Positions 23,010 through 35,630 of a stretch of DNA of 64,000 nt are shown here, piece by piece. The stretch is from positions 36,840,001-36,904,000 of the forward strand of contig NC_077243.1 in assembly GCF_947179165.1 (NCBI RefSeq), read 5' to 3'. The first letter of the stretch is position 1, and each line of letters begins with the position of its first letter. The translations under genes were made by a program, and so were the position numbers. The notes beneath the pieces were generated by a model. That model saw nothing but the letters and a program-made list of their open reading frames with translations, did not search any database and was not told the DNA's origin. The DNA is from Solanum dulcamara (lineage: Eukaryota; Streptophyta; Magnoliopsida; Solanales; Solanaceae).

Positions 23010-24382
23010 TTGTTCTTATCATTTGAGTTCTTAATTGATTGTTTATGATTTCACTCCCATGAACCCGTGCTGTGTTGATGATCTTTTTGTAGTATATGTA
23101 TTTATTTTGAGATTAGATGAATGATTTTTATGCATTTAAAATATTATGACTTTTTAACTGAGTTTATACATATTTTATTGAGGATTGAAAGAGCATAAAT
23201 ATCGAGTCTAAATAAGTTGAGCATTGAGTTACATGATTGATTTGAGATAGAGTCTTGAGGAGCTATGAATGAGTCGAATGCATGTTTTACCCATAAGAGT
23301 TTGACTATTAAGATGAGTTGAGATGGATAAGAGTCCAATGAGACTAAAAGGGTTGATTTCATTATAATGAGTTGATTGAGTATATGAGCATATTGAGTGT
23401 TTTAGGAGTAGTATTAATCACCAATTTGGGTAAGAGTAAATAATAATTCAAACCCTATAACCTATGTAACCAGCATAGGATAGAGGCAATGTCTCTAAAG
23501 TCCCAAAATAATGGACTTTGATTGTGGAACCAATTAGGTTGATTGTCCCATACCCTGGAAAGGTATTGGACGGCTATGGTAACGGTAGTGCAAAGTATTG
23601 TATCATCACTAGCTCATAATTGATGGTTATTGGTTAGATAAACTCCCTAAAATGAATAGTTTGATTTGTTTGAGTCGCATATCATTGAGTCTACTTTCAA
23701 AGCACTATTTAATATAAACTTGCATATTATTTGAGTTGATTTGGGTTACCTTAAGATGAGTCCCTTGAATTGAGCCTTTTGAAATGAGTCTTTTGAGTTG
23801 TGTTTCTTGAGTAGAGCCTTTGAGTTGAGTTTCCCTTATGTTGAGTTGTTGAATTATGTTTCCTTCAGCTATTTACATACTCATACATTCCATATACTGA
23901 TGATATTTGACCCACATCTTTTTCTGATGCAGATATAGGTGCTAGAGATGATCAACAAGCACTTCATTGAAGATCTAGTTCTTTCCTGATAGTGGTGAGA
24001 CCTCCTTGCTTTTTGGAGTAATCATACTTACTTTCTTCTTTACTTTTTAGTAGTCCTTTTGAGGTAATTGTGGTATTGTATCGGCACCATCTTTACAGTT
24101 GATAGAGGCTTCTTAGACACCGATAGAGTCGACTAGAGTTGATGTCTTTTATGAGTCTATTTTCTAAAACTATTTTGATGATATTTTATTGATTTGATAC
24201 GGTCTTTTGAACCTATTACTTTGCCAAATATTGATCGTTATCCCACTTGAGCGTCATTAATTACTTTATCCGAGTCTTCCACTAAATGAATGAATGTAGG
24301 ATTAGACCAAGTAGATCGCTTGAGGACCAACAATGGTCTTTAAGTGCCGACCACTCCTAGGGTATCCTCTTGGGGCATGATA
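22195..24382 (+). repeat. 3' LTR of second Tekay element
   Basis: 2188 bp, starting TGTAACACCCCATG and ending GGGCATGATA. It contains short imperfect repeats of ACGAGTCGTAGA and TGATTCATAGG (about 22300-22560), also present in reverse orientation near 46675-46725, and a (TA)n run at 22978-23003. The minus-strand frame at 23144-23362 is the counterpart of one in the 5' LTR, not a gene. Confidence 0.83.
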
Positions 24383-26772
24383 GTTTGGTCTTATTATAGG
24401 CTTAGACTAGTGATTGCCATAAACTTGTGCATTTTATAGCCGTTAGGCCTTAGAATCTTTCCGACTTCGCTTCAAAAGGCTTAGCTCCCTGCAGACTAAT
24501 ATAGTATAATTGAGTCTGATAGTTTGAACCTTATACAGGTAGTAACTCAGCTCTTGAGTCCTTATATCCATATTTCCCTCATTTCATCGGTTCTAGTGTA
24601 CTAGGTCTTATTTCAAAAGCCGCTCATCGATTCAGGTTGGATATTGTTAGAGCTTGGAGTAATTTATTGATGGCACTCAGTTTTGGGTTCTCCTCTTGAT
24701 GCTTCTCTAGCCGCTGATCCTAAATCTAGTTACTCGCCTTTATTCATGGTTCAAGTTCCTTATTTACTCCACTGGGTTATGCTTAAAGTCCCTGCCTCTA
24801 TTTCTCAGCCTTTGTTATAGTCCTCAGCCATTTGTAGCCTTGGTTAGAGTCCATCGCTACCTTTAGCCTTGGTTAGAGTCCTTGGCTATATGCACCCTTG
24901 GCTACAGTCCTTGGTTATTTGCAGCTTTGGTTAGAGTCCATCACTATCTGCAACCTTAGTTAGATTCCATAGCTACCTTAAGCCTTGGTTAGAGTGCTTA
25001 CCTATCTTCAACCTTGGTTAGAGTCCTTGGCCGCCATTTTCAGCTCTGCTTAGAGTCTATCACAATTTTCAATCTTTGTTAGAGTCCATCGTTATCTGTA
25101 TCCTTGGTTAGAGTCATCGTCTATTTGCAGCCTTGGTTAGATTCCATCGCTCTCTTTATCTTGGTTAGAGTATTTGGCCATCTTTGGCGTTGCTTATAGT
25201 ACTCGACTATCCCAATCTTGGATGAAGTCCTTGACTACTTATTCGCTATGTTTCAAGTCCTTAGCTCCTTTTTTATTTTGATTGAAGACTTGGGTACTCA
25301 GTTGATACGGTAAAAGTCTATGGAAGGTAGTGGTAATCCTGGAAATATCTTTAGGTTCTCCCCTTGTTGCTCGTCTAGCCGCTGATCCTAAATCTAGTTG
25401 ACACACCTCTATTCATGGTTCAAGTTCCTGATTCACTCCACTGGGTTATGGTTAAAGTTCATACCTCTATTTATCAGCCTTTGTTATAGTCTTCGGCCAT
25501 TTATAACCTTGGTTAGAGTCCATCACTATCTGCAACCTTGGTTAGAGTCCATCGCTTACCTTTAGCCTTGGTTAGAGTCCTTAGCTATCTGCACCCTTAG
25601 TTAGAGTCCTTGGACATTTGCATCTTTGGTTAGAGTCCATCGCTATTTGCAGCCTTAGTTAGAATCCATCGCTACCTTAAGAGTTGGTTAGAGTCCTTAG
25701 CTATCTTCAACCTTGGTTAGAGTCCTTGACCGCCATTTGCAGCTCTGCTTAGAGTCTATCGCTATTTTCAATCTTTGTTAGAGTCCATCTCTATCTGCAT
25801 CCTTGGTTAGAGTCATCATCTATTTGCAGCCTTGGTTATATTCCATCGCTATGTTTAGCTTGGTTAGAGTCTTTGGCCATCTCCGGCCTTGGTTATAGTA
25901 CTCGACTATCTAAATCTTGGATGAAGTCTTTTACTCCTTCTTCGCTACGGTTCAAGTCCTTAGCTCTTTTTTTACTTTGAATGAAGACTGGGGTACTTAG
26001 TTGATTCAGTTCAACTCTGTGGATGGTCGTGGTAATCTTGGAAATATCTTTAGGTTCTCTTGGTATATCTTAACTCTTTTGTGCACCTTCGAGCTTATAG
26101 GGGTTGTTTGGGTTTTACATAAACTTGCGCACGAGTTTACCCTTTGGTCTTATGGGGTCTAGTTGGGTTTAGTTAGTTGTTCTCTCTTTTCTTATGTTCT
26201 TAGTACACTTATGTGCATACTTGTTAGATTTCCTCCCTTGGCTCTTGTTGTGTTTAAATTCTAGCATTTTATATTAGTTTTACTTTTCCTTCTCAGTTGG
26301 CCTATAATGCCTATTGGGTACCTATTATTTTGGTACTCATACTACACTCTACATCTATTTTTGTGATGCAGATCCGAGCACCAGCTACCAGCATTGAGGT
26401 CAAGCCAGCAGCAGTCTGATTAGAAGACAAGGATGAGCACATAGCGTCCTGGATTTACCTGTCTCCATCTATATATACTATGACTAGTCTTTTGCTTCTT
26501 GAGACAAGTCTTGTTTCTGTGATCCACTTTTCAGACTTGTATTCATTTTGTAGTAGATTTGTACACGTGACTTATAGTTTTGGGGAGGGATCATTCATCT
26601 GTATATATTTATTATTTGCTTTCGCTTTTGTTTCTGTAATTTTTGTTATTGTTAAATTCTTATTTAGTTTCTACCTTTAATCCCATTACTTGTATCTTCG
26701 AGCTATGAATCGGCTTACCAACTGGTGGGTTATAGTACCAACCATCATGACTCAAGGAATCGGTTCATGACA
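24383..26772 (+). repeat. LTR-like non-coding fragment containing a minisatellite
   Basis: No coding domain. It ends GGTTCATGACA at 26772 after a stretch with TGTGATGCAGATCCGAGCACC (about 26360) and ACTAGTCTTTTGCTTCTTG, which look like the R-U5 end of a plant gypsy LTR. The start is not defined. The 66-codon frame at 26480-26680 belongs to this tail and shows no domain. Confidence 0.5.
24676..26050. repeat. Two-level minisatellite: ~30-bp monomers in two ~670-700-bp blocks
   Basis: The monomer is close to CTTGGTTAGAGTCCATCGCT plus about 10 variable bases, with at least 20 copies between about 24830 and 25920. The whole block, including its non-monomer head (GCCGCTGATCCTAAATCTAGTT at 24710 and 25378) and tail (GGAAATATCTTTAGGTTCTC at 25341 and 26040), occurs twice at an offset of 668-699 bp. 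Confidence 0.9.
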
Positions 26773-28800
26773 TGGGATGCATCCCTCAAAATCATAACAT
26801 CCATCTCGGGATGTGACAACTTCCTCGGAATCATACATCCCTTCTTGGTTTCCTTATATTTCATCCACATCACATAGTGCCTATCATCACAGTGCTTCAG
26901 TATCAATACAAATAGGCATGTACAATTACTCGATGCAAGGATGAAATAACAACACCAACATCTAGTCACAATTTAATCACTTCATCGAGTAAATTAATGT
27001 AATCATTCAAGCATTCAAAATATTTAATATCACCATACCAACAAGATTCATATTTTTCCCCCAAACCATCATTACAAAAGGGTTGTTCATCATTTAGCAA
27101 TGCATAAATATATGAAACCCTTCACCAATTCCCATTACTCCCAAGCATACAATGGAATACAATGTTTAATACCCTTAACGAAGAGTTAAGAGGTCCACAT
27201 GCCTCAAAAAATCAAACAATCACCCTGGAACGTGAGATTTCCCTCTCTGATGGTTCTCCAAATCAACACAATCTAATCAAATAAGGAATCACAAAGAATC
27301 CAAGAACAACAACACCCATCAATTATTTTGAAAACAGGGTCCCAAATTACCCAAAAATTCACTTCCGAGAGTTAGGGTAAAATCTAGAAATTTTTATAAA
27401 AATCTATAACCTAAGGGTTTTTAAACTCACTAGTGAAAACTAATTTGAAAAAGGGTTAAAACGAGCTCACAATCTCAATTTTACTGAAATTCATATTCTT
27501 GAGAATACCCCAATCCTAAACCCAAACTCAAATCTAAAATATTTCTTGAAAAATATCCTACCTATTCTTAGAAAAGTTCAAATATGAAATTTCATTAAAA
27601 AATGGAGTTAACATCGATCTTGAAATCCTCAATTTATCAAACTTTAACTTTACCGAGAAAACTCCAAATTATACGTGTTTAATATGATGAAAATGATTGA
27701 TGAATCAACAATTTTATGACAAAATATGTTTACTTATAACATAAGGATCCTAAATATATCTTTTTCATCAAAAACAGAGTCCAAAACAATAAAATACTAA
27801 TTTTCCTCAAAAAATTTACGGATAAAAAAAGATGAAGATATAATTAAAAATGTCAAATTGAGGATCGGATACTAACCCCCATATTAAATCGAGAAGAAAT
27901 TCGCAAAAATTACCAATATTCTCAATAAACCAAATGAACACAGTTTGAAATTTATATAGTGTACAACAATAATTTGCACCAGCAAGCAGCAACTTAAATT
28001 CTCACTAAAAGAGTTATAATTTCCTTATTCTATAGTGAAATGCCCTAATTATTTTTTATAAATGTCTTAAATAATGATATAGACCTTCTCATTCAATTGA
28101 AACTCAATTTATGTTTGTGCAATCAAATAATGTTCTGCTCGGTAAACAATTATTTCATATTTTGTGATAAAAATTCAATCTCGGATTAGCAAAAATACAC
28201 CAACTTTGCAGATCATTCCTATAATTCATTCTCAAATATTTAGAAGTTTTGAAATAATATTTTGATCTTTAAAACTAATAATGAATCTTTTAGTTGCCAC
28301 AATTTTCTATAACAGCGCTAAAGTACCCAAGAAGCTTAAAAACTTACTCAAAACACATCCAGAACTTTCCGAACACAAACCAAATATGCTACTAGCTTGG
28401 AGATAATACTTCGAACTCAATAAAATCATCAAAATACCAAAATAAGGTCACCTTATCCCGATATTAACCGAAGTCAACTTTAACTTCAGAATCTCCACAT
28501 TTCCAAAAAATGACATAAAACTCATCCAATCGTTTCGGAAATTGAACCAAACCTTCAAATAGACCAAAACCACCCTTAAGACATAGTGGATTATCAAAAC
28601 TCAAAAATAACCTTTCTAACCTCAAACGTGGACTAGGTCAAACTTTAACCTTAAGTTTTTCTGCATCTCATATAATGGCTTAAAATCAAACCAAAACATT
28701 GGGACCCAAACCAACTATCGAAATAGACCAAAGACCATATTTCGGAGCTAATGGAAATCTTATACAGAAACTTCTCCAAAAAAGTTCATTCTTACTCAAT
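26773..28800 (-). repeat. Probable minus-strand LTR fragment, non-coding
   Basis: On the minus strand this reads like a plant LTR: GACTTCGGTTAATATCGGGATAAGG near 28475, a TATA-like CTATATAAA at 27951-27959, and a CATCCCGAGATGGATGTTATG end near 26790-26815. No open frame with a domain was seen. Boundaries, partner LTR and target duplication were not found, so the call is tentative. Confidence 0.4.
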
Positions 28801-28848
28801 AATATTTTAGAGAAGGAAAAGGGTGACTTTGGGTGAATTCCATTGATT

Positions 28849-28923
28849 TTCAACCAAGATTCTTTGTTAAGGTAAGTATATTGTATCCCTAATCTAATAC
28901 TTTAACAAAGAATCTTGGTTGAA
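28849..28923. repeat. Perfect 22-bp inverted repeat with 31-bp loop
   Basis: Arms 28849-28870 (core CAACCAAGATTCTTTGTTAA) and 28902-28923 are exact reverse complements. The loop holds AGGTAAGTAT, a consensus plant 5' splice site, just inside the left arm. Whether it is a hairpin in RNA or a junction of inverted copies cannot be told from sequence alone. Confidence 0.9.
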
Positions 28924-29271
28924 GATATATTCCTTGGGGAGGGTTTTCCTTAATCTACGATGGAAATTTTGGTGTAACAAGGATTGTTAGGGGTAGAAAC
29001 CTTGGGTTTTGTTCATAAAACTGCTTATTTATGATTATATTACTGTAATTCTCTAGTGTAACCATAAAACTGGTAGTTCAAGGTGAATTATTGGTGGAAA
29101 AGCCCTACGTTGGGTGGAATGATTATGAGATTGGATGCGGGTTTGGGATTAAGATATATTCCAGAGATATTTATTTTGTGTTGTATTTGTTATATTCCGT
29201 ATTTTTACACATTGGACTATTCGTGAGCTAATGGACATAAATTCAAAGATTTTTAATTTTTAAAATGGCAT

Positions 29272-31562
29272 GACATGTTTGTAATCAAAGTGGAAGTCAT
29301 CCAAAAAATAATAATATACTTTTAAGTTATGTTTTTAGGTGATCTGACTTCGGTAGGCCAGAACTCCTTCAGTATTTGGGAATTTAGAAAAACTCTCAGT
29401 AAAAGTTGTAGATAATTGAAATAGCTTTCCAACCATAGGTCGTGGGTCTAGATATGACATCAGGATAAGAAGATAAGGATGTTTTAAGGCAGAAAGGTTG
29501 AGCTGAACAGTGGATTCGGCCCAACCTGATTCCAAGTCGGGTCAGGCCCAATACCCACGCCATTTAACGAAATTTTTCAGCATTTTCCTTCATTTTTTAG
29601 ACTAAAACATCCAGGAATTTTCAGAGACAAAAAGAGAGAGATGAGAATCTTAGAGAAAAACACCAATTTTGACCAAAATCTGAGCCCCGAATCCCGAAGC
29701 TCATGAAGAGAAAGGTACTGTACATCACGTTGCCTTCAATTTGAGCTAAAAATCAACCAAGAAGGAGTGTTAATGTGTTTTATGCATACTTAAGGTAATA
29801 TTAAAGTCCCTTTATCATTGTTAACAAGTTTATTTAGAGTTTTAATGGATTAGAACAGAGAAAATAACGTTATAAAGTCGTTTGTTGTTTTGTTGAGATT
29901 TATGGATTAAGGGGCTATTTTAGGTGGATTAAATGGATGAAATTAGCTGAGTTATCATGTATAAAAATTATTGATATTGTTTTTGATATTGTTGATGAGT
30001 TGTTGTTCTTGAATTTGAAAGAAGAAAGTGTATGAAGATATTGTATACAAAGTGTATACCGGACTATTTTTTGACAATATTTGGGGCTATTTTACATGAT
30101 TTTCATGGCGGTTTTGTGATGATATTTTGGAGTTGTTTGGTATGATATTTGTGGATGTTTCTCGATGATATTTTGGGGACTATTTCGTGGTTGTTATGAA
30201 CTATTTTGTGGGATGGAATATCGGGGGATTGGCTGTAGTTGTTGTTGTTGATATACTATAGATATACGGAAATAAAAAAATGTATACAAGCATAGACATA
30301 TATTGGGTTGTTTTGGAAGTAACTTAAAGATGGATTTAATTCTAATTTGATATAAAATTATTGTTATTATTGTTGTTGATATTTTAATTGGTGTTTGGCT
30401 AAATTTGAATTTCGAGGATTATTAAGTTTGTAGGGGAAACATTGCTCGAATTTTGTTAAGTTTCATTCGTACTTGGATTAGTTAGTAAGTGATGTGGATA
30501 TCTAACTGTGGTCTATGTTATCTTAATTTTAGACCCACGTGCTCGAGAAGTAGACGTTGGACATTTAGATAGAGTTCAAGGTATGTAAATCTATCCTTCT
30601 TTCTTTTGGCATGATCCATATGAAATAAATGGACGACGAATGTACGAATTCCAAAGAAGTTCCTATTCTTAGAGACACTAGGATGGCTAATGTTCTTGAT
30701 TCCTAGAACTTATATCATTATTTCTTGATACATGTGTAGGATTCTAGCTGTCATATTTTGATATAATTCATATTTTGGTATAATTCATAATGATATTCAA
30801 AGGGTACTGGAGATGACTACAGTCTTGATTTTCAAATGATGGTTCATTTTGATTATTCTATTGAGTCTTAGATGATAATTTAATTGTATATGGTTGATCA
30901 TGATATTCCACTCGTGCATATTGTTATTGTATTATTCACTGAGTCTCAGGCCGGATATCTTATCATGTACAATTTTACTACATCATTTACCGAATCCCAT
31001 GATGGCCGGGTATGGTATACGTGCACACGACTTTATTCACCAAGCCCATTATTAGAGGGACGAGTATGGTATATGTATATGATGATATGATAATATGATG
31101 ATACAATTATAGAACCGAGTTCCATAACGGGTTGGGTATGGTATATGATAATGATATGCATGATTTGTTTCGTAAGGCACAGGTACAGTGAATTCTTGAT
31201 TATCATTCTTGTCTCCTAGACTCTCTACTTCAGTTATGATCTTTCTTATTGTATTTCATTCTTTATATACTCAGTACATATCTCGTACTGACCCCTCCTT
31301 ATTTGGGGAGCTGTATTTCATGCCCGCAAGTGCAGATACTCACTTTGGTAATCCGTCATCTTAGGACTTCTATTCAGCTGTCTTGGATGATCCATTGTCC
31401 TGGAGCCTAGACTTTTGGTACCGATCGTTTTTTATGTGTATATATATATTTATCCAGGGGTCCGATGGGGCCTGTCCCATCATCTGATAGTGTTGATACT
31501 CTTAGAGGTCTGTAGACATATGTGTGAGTTGTGTGTATATGTGTTCAGTTGTGTCTATATGA

Positions 31563-31618
<56 letters not shown>

Positions 31619-31749
31619 AGTTTCGAGACAATGTTCTATCCATATAAGTTCTATATCATGTTTAGTTGCGGATTGATTATAGATAATAGGGGTGTATACG
31701 AGTGCCCAGTTCGGGCACTATTCATAGCCTACGGGGTTGGATCGTGACA
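29272..31749 (+). repeat. LTR fragment related to the ~3-kb LTR family, plus strand
   Basis: It ends GGATCGTGACA at 31749. The part from about 30590 aligns by eye with 40480-41837 (AAGAAGTTCCTATTCNTAGAG, CACTAGGATGG, CTCGGTACATAT-like motifs). The 5' part (GTGATCTGACTTCGGTAGGCC near 29339) is a different LTR start that I recognise from Solanaceae elements. The exact start is uncertain. A (TA)25 run is at 31565-31615. Open frames at 30884-31090 and 31415-31747 run through LTR and microsatellite sequence and are not genes. The stretch 28924-29271 before it is AT-rich without motifs. Confidence 0.55.
31565..31615. repeat. (TA)25 microsatellite
   Basis: 51 bp of TA dinucleotides inside an LTR fragment. 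Confidence 0.95.
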
Positions 31750-32831
31750 GTATTATTATTTTAGTAAAGATCAAGCTAAAGTTTCACAATAGGGGAAGTA
31801 TCAGGTTCAGTAGAGCATTTGGGCTTTATTCAAGGTAGGTGGTGGTTGAATTGATTCCTAATTTACATTAGGTGTGCATGTTAACCGCTTCATTAGTATT
31901 GCTTTTACAATATGAGTTTAGGGAATAAAGGTATGAATGTGAAATGATATTTTATTATCAATCTTATGAAATGAACTTCTGTTAATTGCTTGTGGTCTTA
32001 CAAGTGTGGTTATATTCATTGTAATTGTGAATTTCTTATATCTTTGATTCATAGGTTGGCTTGGGTAACATTCCTTGTACAGATTATCTATTGGCTGGGA
32101 TACCACACATGATACAGATTATCAATTTGCTCGGTTACCATTCTTGGTATGAGATATATATGTCGATTGACTAAGGTACCATGCCTAGTAAAGGTTCTAA
32201 TGTAGTTGGCTCGGATACCACGCTTGGTATATGTTTGATTTTTCTTTTGTGTGTTCGTTTCATGAGTTTGATGGGTTAATTTATTGTGATGATGTTGGAC
32301 ATGTCTCATGTGGTTTTTAAGTCAGGGTTAGGATTGAGTGTCTTATTTATATTTGCTGATTTGGATTATACTTGTGTTGTCCTATTTTACTAAGTTATAC
32401 ATTTCATATGATTTGGAGTTATTTTTATATACTAATACTACACTTGCTTCTTTTGTTGAGTACAGAGAATATTTTTGTGGCTAATGTGTGACCTCAGTTA
32501 GGATACACACTTTCTATGAATCTAAGGATTACTTGCGTCTTCTGGGCTGCCATCGATTCATCTTCCCTCTCTAGTCCATTGTTCGTACTTTGATTTCTTT
32601 TGTTTTGGTATTGCACCCCTATATTCTAGACTATGTTAAATAATTTAGTACACGACTTTCATATTTTAAGGGGAATTATTTCCGCAATTATTTTCTGATG
32701 ATGATTTTAGCAATGAACCTTGGTTTAATTATGGAAATTGTTGTTTAGTTAGTTATGTGTTCACTTGAATAATTAGTTCACCCACTAGAGTTTTAGTGTG
32801 GGTGCCTCTTATAGCGGTTTAGGTCATGAAA
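31750..32831 (+). repeat. Truncated LTR of third gypsy family
   Basis: Ends GGTTTAGGTCATGAAA (decayed GGGTCGTGACA) 4 bp before a primer-binding site. Its last ~110 bp recur at 35336-35419 (CCCACTAGAGTTTTAGTGTG). The 5' start is missing or unrecognised. Minus-strand frames at 31918-32309 run across a tandem repeat and are not genes. Confidence 0.65.
32053..32235. repeat. ~45-bp tandem repeat, about four copies
   Basis: Degenerate unit of the form TTGGCTNGGATACCACNCTTGGTA followed by CAGATTATC or a variant. The copies differ substantially. Confidence 0.75.
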
Positions 32832-32835
32832 CAGA

Positions 32836-32847
32836 TGGTATTGGAGC
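32836..32847 (+). other. Primer-binding site of third gypsy family
   Basis: TGGTATTGGAGC, 10 of 12 bases like the initiator Met-tRNA site, followed by TCTAGGTTCATTG as in related elements. Confidence 0.75.
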
Positions 32848-33028
32848 TCTAGGTTCATTGATCTCACGTACTAAAACAGTTCTGATAGAGTGTTGCAAAA
32901 TGATACGAATATGCATGTACTTTTCTTTGGGAGGATACAGGATTATATGAATCTATCTCCTAATTCTTTCTTCGTGCTATAACTTGATTCCAATTGGTAT
33001 CTAACTCCCTTTATTGTTATATCCATAG

Positions 33029-33485
33029 ATGGTCAATACCAGATGAAATTGGGCCAGAGAAACAGCTCCAACTACCGGACCAATGGCTGGCTCGAGGTGA
33101 GAAAGGGCAATGACAGGGGTAGGGGTAGGGGAAAGGATAGTGGTATTGAAAAAGGAGAGCAACACCTGCTAGGGGTTGATCTTAGGCAACAGGTGAGTCA
33201 AGGTCGGTGAACCCTCCCCTACCCTAGGATCATATTGAGTAGGATCTCGAAGTAATATGTGAGGATGTCGTTGAACCGGAGGTAGTAAAACCAGTTAGAT
33301 GTGAAGGTCTTCCACCTATGTCGTTTGAGGTTTTTCAACAGGTTATGGCATTCTTGATTAGGTTGGTGGGTATTGGAGCCACTCCCTCTATGCCGGCTAC
33401 TCAGGTTCTGGATGCCCATCTCATTATTGCCACAACCGTCAAGATGGATAAAGCTTTGGGTACAAATGCATTCTTCTGTCTGATA
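33029..33485 (+). pseudogene. gag N-terminus of third gypsy family, copy 1
   Basis: ATG 33029 gives MVNTR and then TGA at 33044, where related elements have an open frame. Downstream the Gly/Arg-rich start of gag (GRGRGKD) and MSFEVFQQVMAFLIRLVGIG (33318) remain legible, followed by DAHLIIATTVKMDKALGTN. The homology to 35631-36060 stops at 33485. Only the first ~150 codons of gag are present; the rest is replaced by unrelated sequence. Confidence 0.7.
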
Positions 33486-35335
33486 CTAATACTCTCAAAT
33501 TACACCTCTGTAAAGAAGTATAAAGCGGTCTCTGTCAAATATAGAACCTAACTTGGTTGGGGTCAAATCCCATAAGGAATAGGGAGAGAACCAAGCCGTG
33601 TGTGGTTATTATACTATTATTTCCTTATTTTTGAAACAAAATGGAAAAGATGGGAATATTTGGGATTTATTTTAAAATCAATTTGTAACAAATAACAGTC
33701 AACAATATGCTTAATTGAGGATTAATAGAGAGAATAAACTAGGATTGTGTTCACCAAGACTGTTTGACCAATTTTGGGTTAATACGAAATATCGCCCGCA
33801 TTGCTAGTATACCAGTTTATCAAACTCATGCTACACTTAAACATTTCTCAACCAACTTAAATGCACATCGCTTTTATTCTTTCAAACTAAAACTGTTTAT
33901 CTCAAATCAATGATAATTGCTCAAAGTAGTTAAACTTATTACATCAGCAACTATTATACAAATACCAATCCTCAAATTATTGTTATTAACTTTTTTTCTC
34001 AGGTTTTACACTTTTTTACTCAAAAAGTTCAAACCTAGGACAAGTTCTAATATTTTCAACCATTAGAAATTGATTAATATGAAAGCTAACAAGATATACA
34101 AACGCAATACTTAGATTATTTTGTATAAACCCTTTTTTAGGTCAAGTTGTCATGGATTTCACAATCCTTGGTTGTGGGGTTTAGCCACTCATGGTTATTG
34201 AAACAAAATAAATAATTTCATTCATTCAATAAAAAATCACCTAGCAATCAAACACTTTGATTTCAGGAAAACATATGAAAAACTCACATTCAACACTCGT
34301 TAAAAAGTAAAATGTTCTTTTTCTCAAATGATGATAAAATAAACCCTAAAAATACTATTTATTGTCTTAGAAAATTTTAAATTAAAAATAAGAAAGATGG
34401 ATTCTCAATTTTTGCCCCTAACATTGAGTTTGATGGGCCATCACAAGTGTGACCATCCATCACCTTAACCTTCATTTAATATTTAGAGAGTAATTAAAAA
34501 CCTTACAATTCTAACGTTGCTCGTGACAACCCGTCAGAGGTCTGGTGATCCATCACCTCCACCATCACACAAATCTTCAGAAAGAGGTTTCAACTATGCA
34601 TGTGTGACGCCAGGCCTAACAGGCCATTGTAGGCCTGACGGTTTGTCATCTTTGCCGTTATCCAAACTTCAGAGAGTTGTATTAGGTCTGCATGTGTGAC
34701 GCTAGACCTGACGATCCGTCATATGCCTGATGGTCCGTCAAATTTCTCCATTGGCAGCAATTAGCTTCATTTTGCTTTCTTTTCTGATTTCACTAACTTC
34801 TTGTCAACACCATGGAAAAATAATTAAACGACATTATTGTTGCTTAAGAACTCACATTTACTCATATCTTAATGAATCAAATGTGTCGTCAACTGTTATC
34901 ACATCAACAGCCTCAACTTAGAACATTTGCCTATCCTTAAGCAATACCTAAGACTATATTTATAACTCACGGACTATTAATATTCACAATATTTTTAAAA
35001 CATCATATCAACCTGGCATAAATATGTCTATCATTTATCACATCAACTCAAAAGGATCTATAAATGAAATCTTGATACCCACAAGAAACTTGGTGTAAAC
35101 CATTAGCAATTTCCTCAACAATCATTAATCAACAGTGCAATCTAATGCCCTTACCACAAAAAAGTCCTTATCACTCACATATCACTATTTATCTATGAGG
35201 GGCAATACAAAACACCCACACTCAGAATAAAATTCATGTAATGCACACACAACCTATCGGCATTCCCTTGTTATTTTCACACCAGCCTTACAAAAAAATG
35301 GACTAAGATCACAATATTATTGAAACTATTATTTT
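33486..35335. other. 1.85-kb non-coding insert of unknown type
   Basis: It separates two copies of the LTR tail and gag start. Near its left end is CTTGGTTGGGGTCAAATCCC. At about 34515-34745 two ~110-bp units share CTTCAGA-AGAG...GCATGTGTGACGC and several CTGACGGTTTGTC / CTGATGGTCCGTC motifs that can partly pair with each other. The frames at 34517-34699 and 34730-34921 lie in this repeat and have no recognisable domain. I could not place this insert in a family. Confidence 0.45.
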
Positions 35336-35419
35336 TGTTATTTAGTTGGTTATGTGTTGGCTTGAGTAATTAGTTCTCCCACTAGAGTTTTAGTGTGGAA
35401 AGCGATTTTGGTCATGACA
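35336..35419 (+). repeat. Second copy of the LTR tail, third gypsy family
   Basis: Homologous to the last ~110 bp of 31750-32831 and ending GGTCATGACA. The following primer site is decayed (TGATGTTACTAGAG). Confidence 0.65.
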
Positions 35420-35630
35420 ATGATGTTACTAGAGACCTAGATTATTTGATCAAATTTTACAAAAATAGATCTAGTAGAGTTTTATGGAATGGTATAGAGA
35501 CATATGTATCTTTCTCAAGAAGCTACAAGTCTTTATGAAACTATCTCATCTTTCTTTATTCATGTTATAACTTGATTCTAATTGGTATATGGCAATCTAA
35601 ATTGGTATCTAATTCCCTTCATTGTTATAT

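Larger units (their letters stand above)
17029..24382 (+). mobile_element. Second, older Tekay-lineage element, truncated and internally deleted
   Basis: Partial 5' LTR 17029-18639, primer-binding site 18644-18655, broken gag-pol 18857-21985, polypurine tract 22181-22193, full-length 3' LTR 22195-24382. The first ~510 bp of the 5' LTR are missing; homology to the 3' LTR begins just after the end of the long LTR-like block at 17020. The pol region lacks most of RNase H and all of the integrase core. Many stops and frameshifts and a large LTR divergence make it clearly older than the first element. LTR tails (CATGCCTAGGGTACCC) tie it to the solo LTR at 54335-56841 and the minus-strand element at 36983-47111. 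Confidence 0.85.

Noticed and set aside
24830..25920. Repeats that might encode a repetitive protein
   Set aside because: Monomer lengths vary around 30 bp without keeping frame, and stops occur in all frames.
31415..31747. 110-codon frame with a run of Tyr-Ile
   Set aside because: Translation of a (TA)n microsatellite within an LTR fragment.
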